A stretch of 64,000 nucleotides of DNA from Serpula lacrymans var. lacrymans S7.9 (Eukaryota > Basidiomycota > Agaricomycetes > Boletales > Serpulaceae). The notes below the pieces were generated by a model that saw only the letters and a program-made list of their open reading frames with translations, searched no databases and had not been told where the DNA came from. A program made the position numbers and the translations under genes. Location of the stretch: NCBI RefSeq assembly GCF_000218685.1, contig NW_006763290.1:3436908-3500907 (forward strand), written 5' to 3'. Positions 10,909 through 22,050 of the stretch are shown piece by piece (position 1 is the stretch's first letter; each line of letters starts with the position of its first letter).

Positions 10909-12197
10909 AAAATCCTGTTGCAAAAGCTTGTCAAATAAACTCAAGCTCATTGCCAAAGAAGTTAAAGGGTCAACTGGCTACAAACTCTGCCACAGAAATG
11001 AGATTCGCGCTCTACTGAAGAGTTTCGGAACTCCTGCTCTTTTCCTTACCCTTAATCCCTGTGATGTTCACCATCCCCTTGTTGGTATTCTTGGCGGTTT
11101 ACTCCCTGAAGCTTGGCAAGCTATGTCATTGTATGAGCATAGTGTATTTGTAGCAAATAACCCAGCAGCAGCTGCTCAGTTTTTCCATGTTATGATGACT
11201 CACTTTCTTCAAATTATTGCTTAACACGGCTCAAATTCTCCAGGTTTGTTTAGATACAGTGAAGCCTACTATGGTATGGTTGAAGCCCAAGGGTGAGGCA
11301 CCCTTCATTGCCATCTATTGCTGCGAGGTAATCCCAATCCACAAAGGTTGCGTGGTCAAATGCAAGCTGACAGTGTCTATTGTGATCAAATAATTGAATG
11401 GTTCGAATCTATTATCAAGTGTGAGCTTTATGGCATGAATAATATTTTGACTCCAGAGGATGGGACACCAGTGAAGAAACCACCTTGTTCTCCTGATTCT
11501 ATTGACCCGCATGTACTAAACACTCCTTGTTTTTCCCCTGATTCTGATGATAGTCAATTTCAGACTGATTTCCAGGTTTTCATTACTGAGTTGGCAATTG
11601 CGTGCAACTGGCATGAACATACAGATACCTGTTGGAAACATCTCAAAGTAGGGGAACCTAGGGATGATTCACATTGCTGCATGCGTATCAATGGTAGTAC
11701 AAGGTCACTCACTGAAATTGATCCTGAAACGAAGTCCATCTTGCTTTGACAATTGCATCCTTGGGTCAACAACTTCAATGAGGTTGTCATTTTCCTCATG
11801 CGCTGCAATATGGACATCAAGTATATTGGATCTGGCCAAGCCGCAAATTATTATGTAACTGATTACATTACAAAAAGCACTTTGCCAGTACATGTCGGTT
11901 TTGATGCCTTGCAATATGCTGTAAAGCAAAATGGGATAAAATGGGTGTCGTCAGAAGAGTCGACAACCTTCAGAAATCGTAGTTTATTCACCAAGGCTGT
12001 TAATGCTATCATGGCACAACAAGAGCTGTCACATCAACAAGTAATGAGCTACTTGGTAGGTGGAGGTGACTGCTATAAAAGCCATTTTTTTAAAGTGCTG
12101 CGATGGGGTGATTTTGATTGATACATACTGAGGGAAGAGCGCAATGAAGAAAGTGTTGAAAACAACATTAGTACAGAGGACAGTGATAATGATAACT
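10909..12197 (+). pseudogene. Helitron Rep (HUH endonuclease) core, inactivated
   Basis: Blocks in order: GSTGYKLCHRNEIRALL and TPALFLTLNPCDVHHPL (about 10970-11080), AYYGMVEAQG then GTLHCHLLL (the HUH motif, 11270-11315), WFESIIKCELYG (about 11400-11430), and IGSGQAANYYVTDYITKS (about 11830-11880), which carries the two closely spaced tyrosines of the Rep active site. The last block ends LVGGGDCYKSHFFKVLRWG. A TGA at 11294-11296 sits exactly where family members have an arginine just before GTLHCH, another TGA lies at 12119-12121, and there are frame changes near 11224 and 11749. It is clearly dead. Confidence 0.85.
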
Positions 12198-12214
12198 CAT
12201 CAGGAAAAACCATT

Positions 12215-12345
12215 TTGCTATAAAGCTGGGTATGTTTCTATAGCTGTTATGATAGCTATTAAATTCCTATTATAGCCATAAATCTCTATGTGAAGCCTTA
12301 TATTTACTATGTCAGCTATACTAGCTATACCAGCTCATTATGTCT
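12215..12345. repeat. Left subterminal repeat cluster (TATAGC motifs)
   Basis: At least seven short copies of GCTATA or TATAGC variants occur in 130 bp just inside the left inverted repeat (e.g. ctatagctgttatgatagc, actagctataccagctc). Clusters of short subterminal motifs in both orientations are the usual transposase-binding arrangement in CACTA-like elements. Role inferred. Confidence 0.55.
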
Positions 12346-12387
12346 ATGAGAACCTTTTTCTGATACTAATAATGATAGAATTAATAT

Positions 12388-14250
12388 TCACCAAATAGTG
12401 TGGTATGCATACAAACTAGCCCAATTATTTAATAGAAATCTATCACAAACATCCAAAGCATTTTCTGTACACCAGTGAGCAGGCACTTGATCTTTTCCAA
12501 ACAAAGGCAACAAGTGGCAGCCTTGTTGTATACTGCTCAATGGTACTATGGAAGCTGGTGGAGTACCATCAGCTTTAAGTGCAGGTTTTGTAATCACATA
12601 CATCATATGTGCTGGATCTGCACTACTTTTCAACTTGGTGTACCATTCAATGTACGCCAATGGAATTTTGGGCCAATGTTTTGGTATACCAACAGAACCA
12701 CCATGAAAAATGGCAGGGAGCTTGAACATTACTTTAAGTCTCCCGACACGTGTACCTATGTCATGAAACATTAATTCACAACTTGAAACTGATCATGAAA
12801 TTAGAGGAAAATATTACCAGCAACACCTGTTGACTCTGCTTCTAATGAGTCTAATATGACAACATTATCAAACTGTGGAGCAATTCCTTTGGACCTAGGT
12901 CTTGCTTTGATGACTTCATACTTTACACTTGCACTTGCACTAGCATCATCTCCAAGGTGAATTGGAGTGAATTTGAAATTAGTGAATACGTCAAGTGAAT
13001 CAAATGGGAGATTTGCAATATTGACTTGATTTCTGGACATATAACCTGGCTGACCATGCATTAGGTGATTCAGAAACTCCTTGCTATCACGTATAAAGCC
13101 ATGACATTGGTGGTTTTATTGAATTGATTGAAGGGGTTGTCGTGGAAGAGGAGGTACTTTGGCTATTTTAATACCTAAGCCAGATGGATTCTGGAGAATA
13201 TCTTGCTGATGTGAAACTGGTCTATTTTGTAAAGACAATTGATAGCATTCAAGCCATGCAGCTTTTTCTTGTCTTGTTAGCCAGGTGGTCATTTGTGTAT
13301 GCTCATTCCTATGATTTGATGCTCTCCATGCATCCTTGGCCATGTCTATGTGGAAATGTTCAAAATTATCTGTGTTGTAGTTATTTGTAGCACCAAACCA
13401 GCAAATAGAGTCAACATAGAGAGTGGAATTTAGGAAGATTCAAATTTTCTCTAACACCCAGAGTGACAAAAATTGCTTTGTTTTGATGATATGTTTTGAG
13501 AGCATCTGATAGATATCCAAGGGTTGTATCACTGTGTGTGGGGTACTGAGCAATGTATATGAAGTCCAAGATTGATCTAATTGCAATAATTGCCTGCTTG
13601 GGGAATTTTCCTACAAGGGATCCTAAAAATACCTTGGCCATATCTTTTCTTTGGCCTCCAGATATCTGAGAAAGAGCCGATAAGCCATTTTTGAAATGCT
13701 TTGATCCATATGCAGGAGGTAAAGTGCATATTCTTGCATCCAGTTCCTCTATACCCATAAGATCTTAGCACTATGAGACAATATGTTTGATGACAACTTG
13801 ATATAACTAATGCAAGACATCGGGGGTAATGCAAAAATGAATATTACAGTAGGGAAATCCTTCCCAAAATGGCCTGTAAACACCTCCAGATACATCTTTA
13901 TCCATACATTGATCAAAAAATTCTCTCCTTGAGTTCGAAGATGAGGCTTGATTAATGACAGAGAAAGTCCAGTCAGACGTCCAAGGTTCCCCAGCTGCTT
14001 TATTTTCAAGGTCTGTTGCTGGACGCCTGCACTTGGGACATGTTCCATACTTTGAGCAAGTCACCAGACATTGCTCTGGATAGTCGGCGACATAGCAAGC
14101 AAGAATAGGGTGAATTTTTCTCACTGCACCATCTCCACCTGTAACCTCCATTCCTTTACGTCCAGCCTCAATAAGTGGCTCCAAAATCATCCATACTGAG
14201 GCATGGAAAAGTCTTTGAACATGTACTGTCTTCTCCTTTGTTGTCAAGGA
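12388..14250 (-). pseudogene. Plavaka-type transposase, N-terminus missing, frameshifted
   Basis: Read from 14250 down. Landmarks in order: ILACYVADYPEQCLV, GTCPKCRRPATDL, PFWEGFPYCNIHF and ITPDVLH (14250-13807); KHFKNGLSALSQISG, MAKVFLGSL and RSILDFIYIAQYPTHS (13758-13411); FHIDMAKDAWRASNHR and MTTWLTRQE (13400-13250); then a C-terminal region with FHGGSVGIPKHWPKIPLAYIEWYTK (split here, 12771-12388) ending at a stop. This order matches the Plavaka transposase family of Agaricomycetes. The family's roughly 300-residue N-terminal part is absent: the reading stops at about 14250, where plus-strand coding begins. At least three frame changes separate the blocks. Confidence 0.83.
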
Positions 14251-15860
14251 TCAACTCGGCCGTCGACACTTTCATAGCACAACTCGCGGCTGCACATGAA
14301 GACTCCTCAATGTTCAACTCAGGAGAGTGGGCGCACTCTGTCAACTCCCTGTTGACCTCTGTTATGTCCACCAATGACTACCTGGATGGCGCATGACCAG
14401 TAAAGACATAGGTGTCAACTTTTTGCTGATGATCAGCTACATCCAGCTTGTTGCCAAGTCCCAAAGGTAAGTGAAAATTGTTACAAAAAATTATCATTTC
14501 TTTCTGATGTTTGTATGCTAGTCTTTGCTCTCAGCAAGGTATCTCCCAGGCAAACCTTTGGAGGGATCTCCCTCAGCCCAAGCCGTCTAAGAAACAGTTT
14601 GAGCAATGGCATGCTATGGGCTGCAAGTTTGCAGCCATAGCAGCCGGTGGTAAGATTACCTTTGTCCATATTCAACCATACTTACAGATCTATGTAGGAT
14701 CTATCTATGCTCTTGTTTTGGTTGCTTGAACTTACGGGTTCAACTTGGTGAAATGGATGGAACAACGCCATAGGAGATAGCCAATGTCTTTAGGTGTCCA
14801 GTTGAATGTAAGTGTACTATTTTTTACTGTGTGTATGCTGACTAAACAATGCCATGCAGCTACTGTTAGTGGGCAGTTGGTGATTAGTAGAATCATCCCA
14901 ACTATTTCTAGCTTACGCCAAAACCTGCCACTGAACATGAACTGCATGTTTGCACCTGGCGTGATCAGTTATTATGGCCTTTCTGCCAATATTGATTGCA
15001 CAAATTTTGAGGCTTCTGATCAATTTTTTAAGGTTATCCGATTCAAGTACGTTACAATCAGTTGATTCTAACAGTTTCTGATTTTTTTCTGGTTTTTTGT
15101 AGTATTTTCCAACTCTTGGATTGTCGTCTAGATTGTTGGGGAGTCTGTATGCACACTATAGACATAGCTCATGTACCCATACATTGTCATGGTCAGGCTA
15201 TCTTAGGTGTAGGTACAACATTTTCAGTTCACTTCCTGACTCCCTTATCCGATCTTGACAACATCCTGCCCCGTTCTCAACCACCATCACCATCATTACC
15301 ATCAGTTGTCCTCCCTGAAATGTATGTGGTTAGCACAACATTCCAGAATATGGCTGAAGGCAATCGCCAATACTCTGCACCGCAGGATCCTGGCGCTAAC
15401 TACGAGTGGACCGAATCAGAAAGAGAAAGGGCTAGTCGAGCCATCAAGGTCACAGATGTGGAGGACCTGACGGCCAAAGTATGTCATTATCATGTATGTA
15501 GTGTACACAATCTTAATGCTGAATACTTGTTCTTAGATACAGAAACATTATGATGGGGGTGTTCATACAGACCCCTCAGCATACTTGTATATACCTTGAT
15601 AGTTCCCTACATCCCTCTTCTCTTGAAAAACAGCAATGCTTTGTTCATGTTATTTTTAAATAGCTCTATGCCAGAATCAGTTCACACCACTCTCCTGCCT
15701 AACTTCCAGTCCTGCAGATGAGAGAGGGGGATATTGTGCTCTTTCGCTCATGTGATATAACTCATTTTAACTCACACTTAGAGTGCAGAGGGGCTCAATT
15801 GTCTTGCAAACTGACAAGGAAATGGATATTGGAGGAATGGGCAAAATGGATGTGCTGGAC
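14250..15860 (+). pseudogene. TET/JBP-like 2OG-Fe(II) dioxygenase gene, copy 1, catalytic core damaged
   Basis: Multi-exon plus-strand gene. N-terminal block INSAVDTFIAQLAAAHEDSS (14250-14390), then IGVNFLLMISYIQLVAKSQ, a 55-bp intron (14467-14521), NLWRDLPQPKPSKKQFEQWH and KFAAIAAGG. A middle block (LVISRIIPTISSLRQNLP, 14880-14930) follows, then WTESERERASRA...TDVEDLTAKVC (15408-15482). The last exon (15718 on) gives GDIVLFRSCDITHFN and a following Arg-Gly, the distal His and 2OG-contact region of the double-stranded beta-helix. The segment that should hold the proximal HxD motif is missing between about 15550 and 15717, and stops occur near 14730-14780. This is the fungal TET/JBP-like family known to be linked to DNA transposons (assignment by motif recall). 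The gene is divergent from the transposase. Confidence 0.68.
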
Positions 15861-16100
15861 ATTCTTCTTTACATTGATAACCATGGACTTTGTACTGCAT
15901 TTTGTCTTTTTGACCTTGATACTCTTAGATATTTACCAATTGTTTGATCCAGAGTTTGTCACTAATTGTACTAGTGTATATTTGTTTGTTGTATCACTTT
16001 TGAGAAGAAAGTTGAAAGGTGTGAGGGATGAAATGTTCCACTGTTTGCTAATTCCTTATTTTCTATATCTTTTACCTCTGTCTCTGTCTACTATTTTGGT

Positions 16101-17430
16101 GATGGCTGCTAGCACAAGATCTGGGCAGAACAAAACTTAGGGGAGTAAGTCCAAGAAGCCTTTAACTAAACATTCCAGGGCTCAAAGGACATTAAACTCT
16201 TCCGATGGGCTTACACGAGATGAAGAAATCTTATACAGCCAACTGATGAAGAAGTTGCAAGCATCTGGAAAAGATGCAAATGCTGACAGGCTAGCATGTG
16301 AGTCATTTAATATGTATTATGTATCATGTCTATTACATAGTACACTTCCCAGATATTTGTCAGAAAGCAGCTCACATGGTGGAGGCTAAGGATGATGAGG
16401 AAGAAGGAGACTTGGATAGGCCTGACATTGATAGCGAAGATGAAGCTCTTCATAAGAGGGCCAAGAATAGCATGGAAGAGGAACTAGAAGATGAAGATGA
16501 AGATGCTCTGATGCAGACCTTTAAACGCTTGACAGGCAAGTAACTCAACCTTAGCTATAAGCTTTACTAATGCAGCATCATCAGAAGAAAGCTCACAGCA
16601 AGTTACTCCCTCACCTTCATTGACCCAGGAGTTGGACAATCCTTGCTACAAACAAATGGTCTCATCATTGCGTACCGATGTGAGTTTTACCTTTTTTTTT
16701 CTAGTTCACTAATCCACATATACAGATACAGATTACTGCATCACCAGCTGAAAGTGTCAGGTTGGTTAACAATAAGTGTAACAGGAATAACAGTAGTTCT
16801 CCTTCATTAACACCTTCCAGAAATTCCAAGGTAAGTGTGCAATAAGTTTAAAGATTATGAGGCTTATATTTTACACAGGCTGTCATCACTAGCTTTAGCC
16901 CCACCAGCTACAGGCTGGCTAAAGCAGAACATTCTCAAATGTGTGTCATTCTTTCTACTGTGAAAGGCTTCCCAGGTACTGATGAACGAGATGAACTTGT
17001 TTGGAATGCAATCATCAAAGTTGCCAGTTCTTCTTCACTATTCAAGATTACCATAGTAGATTTGGAGAATGCAAGGAACGAGCAGAAAAAAGGTAGAATC
17101 ATTGATTATGTGAGTGAGAACAATGCTTCCAATATTTTTAATCATAAAATTTTAAACAGGTGTGGGCGGCTGCAGCTCAGCTTAGAGGTGAAGTCAAACA
17201 AAAGGCTAGGATACTCATTCTCTCAGAATACGCCCTCAAAGACAAGCTATCAGAGGAAGTACATACTATACTGGAGTGGTTGTTGAGTAATGGAAAAGGT
17301 GTCTTTACATTTGGTGGTTTAGATGTTTCTGTAAGTGTTCATATGTACTTTTCTTAAATGTTTTATGACTATGTATTTCAGACTTATTCATATGATAAGC
17401 AAAAACCTTTTGGACATCAGATACTGTAAG
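16101..17430 (+). pseudogene. DUF6532-family gene, copy 1, 5' nonsense and 3' truncated
   Basis: Begins MAASTRSGQNKT, but codon 13 is TAG (16138-16140). It continues through a Lys/Ser-rich part, an acidic segment (SEDEALHKRAK, EELEDEDEDALMQTFKRL, about 16425-16540), and then the start of the DUF6532 core: VWAAAAQLRGEVKQKARI, LILSEYALKDKLSEEVHTI and GKGVFTFGGLDV (17155-17330). Introns with good GT-AG ends lie between. Sequence identity with copy 2 (46500-48038) is high up to about 17420 and then stops abruptly in the middle of DKQKPFGH, so the C-terminal half has been lost. DUF6532 is a family of unknown function, frequent in Agaricomycetes. It follows the dioxygenase gene by about 240 bp in the same orientation. 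Confidence 0.72.
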
Positions 17431-18330
17431 TTATCCATACTGTGTACAATGCACTCAGTAATGTTATATAAATGCTACCATGAAATTAAAATTACTCACC
17501 ACAATTTCAATAATGGCTTGTGAGTTTTTCTTGATAACTCATCAAGTCTGTGCAAGACAATAACCCAATAAGTGACTACCACCAAGTATTAAATGGGTGA
17601 ACTTACCTCTGTTTATTCACCAACGGCTCAAGAAAAATAAAAGTGGTTATACATATACCAATAAATCACTGTAATAACAAAAGACATCAGTGGGGATAAC
17701 TATGACTGATGAGTCCCATATATAAGAATTCTGGACACAAACTATACCTGAAGGTAGACTTGTGATGTGGTGGTTGAATATAGTGGGGGCATTTATAGTG
17801 CTTATGCCAATGCAGATGGTGGCTGAGAATAAACAGAGCTTGTATGAGTGTCATATAAGATAACTGTAAAAAAGAAAACATACATTAAACTAAGATACTC
17901 ATTGAGTGTTGTGTTAGCTTGACTTTGTTGCAAAAGATGGAGAAAATCCAAGTGAAGCGTCCAAATGTACTGAGCTGTGATGTAACTTGTGACATAACAC
18001 TAGTGCCACGTATACATCAAGAGCTGACTCTGAAAAAAAAATGGCACAAAATCTAATCTAATCATAGGAAGCGTGTCCATTTTCACACACTCAATTATAG
18101 TGTTCAACTGCTGGAAAATTTGCTTTGGTGCCACATATTCAAAATCCACCTAAATTCATCCTTGTGCGTCAAGCAAAACACTTCAACTTTGATGTGATGT
18201 GAGTGGTGTTCTTTAGTATCTGTACGATGGAATATTTGTGATAAATTTTTATAAAACCATGAGACTAATTTACCTGCATAAAAAACCATTGTATGAATAA
18301 TAAGAGCATACTCATTACCACCAGAAAAAT
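17431..18330. other. Unassigned interior of the Plavaka element
   Basis: Not similar to the corresponding part of copy 2. Short minus-strand open frames (17687-17881; 18104-18523, with AGKLVSWFYKNLSQIFHR) could be a fragment of another gene, but I recognise nothing. This segment replaces the missing end of the DUF6532 gene. Confidence 0.3.
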
Positions 18331-18684
18331 GTCTCATGGAAAACAACAAGCTATTATAGCTCCTATAGCTGCCATAGCACCTATAGCATCTATTATAGCA
18401 ATGCCTGGTTGCTGAAATATACAGAAAATATTGGGGATATATGTGATAGATTTTTATTACATAGATAAGCAGGCTAATATATATGCCAAAACATTTAGTG
18501 AGTAATAATGGTGTTTTCATCACAATCAGAACAAAGTTCCCATAGATAGAAACAAGCCATTATGGCTACTATAGCAGTTATGATATCTATTATAGAAATG
18601 TTTTGACTATTATAGTAATGCTATAGCTGTTATAGAAGCCATAGAAACATGCTTAGCTATATAGCAAAATGGTTTTTCCTGATG
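18331..18684. repeat. Right subterminal repeat cluster and right inverted repeat
   Basis: A dense run of about fifteen TATAGC / CTATAG / ATTATAG motifs (18345-18410 and 18555-18665), ending in the inverted repeat at 18661-18684. It mirrors the left cluster and the end of the partial element at 48435. Confidence 0.6.
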
Positions 18685-20342
18685 TGTTCCCTTCCACGAC
18701 TTGTCGTTGTGGGGATATACAGAGCAAGCGCAAAAGATTTCTGTCAGTGCTGAGCATGCCAGGTTACAAAAACACACTGCACGTACTGAGCACAATGAAA
18801 CTGATACTATTATGGGGAACCAATTACAAGGAAAACAACCTTTTCCGCGGGGCCACTTTTTACCTTCTCATCCGCAAAAAGATTCTCATCTTGTGCATAT
18901 CCGAGAGGACCTGTTTGTGCCTGTGTTGTTGGGAAACACACTACCTAGACAAGACCGGGGCGAGGTAGAGTTTCAGTTGTGGTGTAGAGCAATGTTGATT
19001 TTGTTCAAGCCATGGCGGTCACTGTCTGATCTGAAGGATAAAAACAAAACATGGCAATCAGCTTTTGTTCAACATGTATTCAAAGAAAAGTTGCAACAGA
19101 TTATCTGTAATATCAATGTCAAACATGAGTGCCAAGATGCCTGTGACAAGAATGAAGACAAAAGATGCAATGATCCCTTGTCACAACAAACCTTGCCCTT
19201 ACAGTCTGAACGGAACACCATGGATAACATTGATGTCTTGCAACTTGCTACTATGCAAGATGAACAAACCATGCATATTGATGGACTGTTTGACTCCCTT
19301 GCCGCTCTTGAAAGTATCAGTTTGCCAAGAAAGCAAGATCATAATATCCGCCAGGTTGTTTTTGCTCTTCATGTTGGCAAGCCTTTTGGAGGGATCAATG
19401 TCATGTTCACAGGGGATTTTGGTCAGCTGAAGCCCATGAAAGGGACGGCGGTGTTCAGCTATTCCTTAGTAAATCACATATTACCCAACACACACTGAAT
19501 ATGGCCAATCATCACTGCACAGAGCTTTTTTATGGCGGCAATTTAACAAAGTTGTTGAATTGAAGAAGAACTGGTGTGCTGATGGTGATCCTGCATTTGT
19601 AAATCTCTTGCACCGCATTCACCTAGGTATTGCCTGGGATGCAAGTAGTCCCTTATCCTATCAACAAAAAGAGTCTGGTTCTAACTACATTGTCTCCAAC
19701 TTTGACACTCTCAACAGTCGTTGTTTGCAATATCTTTCTGCACACCAGCCTAAAATGTTGTATAATTTCAAGGACACCCCAATAATTGTCTGTGAGAAGG
19801 TACTCAGAGATTCAATCAATGATAAGAAGGTATAGAGTTTTGCTTGCTCGACTAACCAAGCTTGCCATGTATATCATTTCAGAGAGCTCATCAAAAAACA
19901 ACAGCTGCCACAAGGCATGCAAGACTTTGCATGGGACAAAATTGGATCAAGCATCACACACCACACACAACAGCTTAGGCAAATTGCCGTTGGTGCGAGG
20001 CATGCGCGTCATGGTTACTGAAAATGTTGCTATTTCCTATAACATTGTCAATGGAGCAGATGGCTTGTTGGAAGACATCACATTTTCAGTGGACAAAAGC
20101 AATTGATGCTACACAGAATGTGCTTATGTGAAAATTGATGGCTCTAACTTACAATTGCCTAGCTTGCATACTGACATTGTACCAAATTTGCCCACTCCTA
20201 CGAGATTCACTTACAATCCTAAACTTTCCAGTACGGATGGCTCTTCAATACCTCTCAAGAGTTGTAATATTGTTTGAACACAACTACCTCTTCTTCTAGC
20301 TTATGCTTACACTGATTATAAGGTTCAAGGTTGTTCTCTAAA
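18685..20342 (+). pseudogene. Helitron PIF1-type helicase, motifs I-II deleted, C-terminus lost
   Basis: Begins immediately right of the Plavaka element with the linker DLSLWGYTEQAQ, then FVPVLLGNTLPRQDRG and CRAMLILFKPWRSLSDLK, standard for the Rep-helicase junction of fungal Helitrons. PFGGINVMFTGDFGQLKPM (19380-19440) is helicase motif III. The stretch that should carry the Walker A (GGTGKS) and Walker B (DE) motifs is absent between about 19310 and 19350. Later blocks include KVVELKKNWCADGDPAF, MRVMVTENVAISYNIVNGADG and LLLAYAYTDYKVQGCSL (motif VI, 20290-20342), where homology stops. Frame changes occur near 19498, 19835 and 20106. Confidence 0.83.
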
Positions 20343-20818
20343 AAGACCTCTTGAATCTCCACATTGGCCACATACACTTCCCTTTTCCACAACTTCGTGT
20401 CCCCAACAACATAACCTTCTGAATGCTGTAGGTAGTGCAACATTCTGTTCCTCCTCCACAAGAATGGCACGTATAGATCCATATCAGCTGGCCACCCACT
20501 ACTTCCTGCAAAAAACTTGAGAGCAACAGATCCGGACACAACACTTTTGAACTGCTGCAAGATAGCAAGAAATAGGTGGGGATAGCACACAAACTGCCTC
20601 AGGATCTTAAACAAATGATGCCTAAGGTGTGTGTTCACAATACAATAATTGGTGCGAGAGAGTCCTCCATATAACATGGCATCTGCAACAGACAACAAAG
20701 CCAATACACGTTCAACAAGCCCCGGCGCACAAGACGCCACAAGGCGCCCATCACATGAACTGTGTCGCAATGGGTTTGCGTCTAATTCATGGGCGGTGGC
20801 TTGTTTGATGGATGACAT
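20343..20818 (-). pseudogene. Nucleotidyltransferase-fold protein fragment joined to the Helitron
   Basis: A minus-strand open frame of about 160 residues. Its core, VVSGSVALKFF then WPADMDLYVP and HYLQHSEGYVV, matches the SGSxALQFF...DLDLYV...GY pattern of a large Agaricomycete family that I associate with F-box-like N-termini and a minimal nucleotidyltransferase fold (GS...D.D). Upstream helical sequence (LRHHLFKILRQFVCYPHLFLAIL) fits the same family. The left end meets the plus-strand helicase at motif VI, so the last 20-30 residues of the open frame are only a shadow of the helicase. It may be a captured gene fragment or a later insertion. Confidence 0.6.
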
Positions 20819-20984
20819 CTCTCACTTCTTTTGTTTTTTAAATCACAACGGCATATTTCAAATGACTATCCATCCCTCTCTTTTCTTCCCTTGTCTCCTC
20901 AACTTCTTCCCAACACATCTATCCTCTCATTACCGCACTCCAATGTCTTTTATTTAAGGTATACTCTTCTTACAATTGTCTTTC

Positions 20985-22050
20985 TGCTGTTCACAACTTC
21001 ACATCTTTGCAGATAGCAACAACAATGTTCTAGTAAAAAACTGGCCTCACCAACTCACTGAGACACTTGCAAAAGCCATTGAGCCTGAACCACACGACTC
21101 AGTTTTGGTACCTATCACCTACCATGAAGTCTGTGAGTGGGCATATGTACCCAAAAATCCTTCGTCATCAGATTGCAATCATGCGCACCTCTTGCTCTAT
21201 AAAAATCCTCAGAATGGAATCAACAATAACACATTATACCCTGTCTGCATTCAAATTCAAGGTATCCTGGAGAAAAGCTTGTTGTCAGTGCTTGGTTCTT
21301 GGGACGGGTATGATACAATACTAAGCACACTCTCACTAATTAATGTCATACTTTGCAGCACTTTGCATTTTGCACCATCTGCTACACAGAATATTACATT
21401 GGGTAGTGGACCCTTCAAAGATCAATGGGAATCCTTGTTGCTGGCTATAAGCAACTTGCATCAACTAGTACATATCAGCTTGGATGAGAATGGCTACAAA
21501 GAGCCTCCTATCACTGCTATGTGCAGCTTGTACATGCAACGCCGAGTGTTTTCTAAGGTGTGTCACTCTACTTACTGAATATGCCTCCTTTTCTGACGGT
21601 GTTCTAGATAACGGCCACTAATTGCGAAGTGTCATCAGCCCTACACACAACAGATGATCCTTCCCATAAAGCAGATTTTGTAAATGATAAGTGGCGTGTG
21701 CTGCAAAAAATCACCCTTGCACGCAAAGATTCACAAGGAAAAGTAGTGCCCTGCTCACACACTTTATTTTGGAAGGGGGATTTTGTAGATGTTGGTGTAT
21801 CCCTTGACATTAGTGTTGAGCCATACAGGCAAGTGTTCTATTCGTGCCCACTTGAACCTCAAACATGTCTTGCAACTTGCTCCTTCTGCTACTTTGCGTG
21901 TGGTTGAGTGTTATCTCCTTCTGCATACACCACTTTGTAATAATTTGTTATCAAGCTTGGCATAAAGTCCGACTCCAAGGAACGCCAATTGCCAGCCAAC
22001 ACCTCCAATACTTTATCAATTGCTGTACAATCTTTGGCCTTGGATACTGA
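20985..22050 (+). pseudogene. Unrecognised multi-exon gene downstream of the Helitron helicase
   Basis: Exon 1 (to about 21556) has VPITYHEVCEWAYVPKNP and ITAMCSLYMQRRVFSK; an intron of about 50 bp with GT-AG ends follows. Exon 2 (from about 21608) contains NDKWRVLQKITLARK and FWKGDFVDVGVSLDISVE. The GDFVDVxVxxDI motif recurs in many uncharacterised basidiomycete proteins, often near Helitrons, but I know no function. The gene shares the orientation of the Helitron and may be its cargo. Confidence 0.4.

Larger units (their letters stand above)
12198..18684. mobile_element. Plavaka-type DNA transposon carrying TET/JBP-like and DUF6532 genes
   Basis: Bounded by inverted repeats: CATCAGGAAAAACCATTTTG at 12198 and its reverse complement ending at 18684 (CAAAATGGTTTTTCCTGATG), with identity extending through GCTATA. 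The element interrupts the Helitron between its Rep and helicase parts. Inside are a transposase on the minus strand (12388-14250) and, divergently, a 2OG-Fe(II) dioxygenase gene and a DUF6532 gene on the plus strand. Subterminal regions are packed with short TATAGC/GCTATA motifs. No target duplication is visible (CT on the left, TG on the right), unlike the GA seen at the related MITEs. The 3' part has a deletion or replacement after 17420. The structure resembles CACTA-like elements. Confidence 0.82.
8436..20342 (+). mobile_element. Helitron (rolling-circle transposon), decayed, with nested insertions
   Basis: Coding remnants in one orientation and in the normal order of a fungal Helitron protein: an N-terminal SAP-like/Cys-His part (8.4-8.85 kb), a DUF6570-like block (8.97-9.5 kb), the Helitron_like_N block (9.6-10.7 kb), the HUH Rep core (10.9-12.1 kb) and the PIF1-type helicase (18.7-20.34 kb). 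Insertions at 10085-10503, 10685-10908 and 12198-18684 account for all but one of the large gaps. The remaining gap is an internal deletion of helicase motifs I and II. Neither the 5' TC end nor a 3' CTRR hairpin end could be identified with confidence, so the limits are those of coding homology. The 3' non-coding end may lie as far right as about 24.5 kb. Confidence 0.85.

Noticed and set aside
20255..20342. C-terminal end of the minus-strand nucleotidyltransferase-like frame
   Set aside because: This part is the reverse of helicase motif VI (AYAYTDYKVQG) and is explained by the Helitron on the plus strand.
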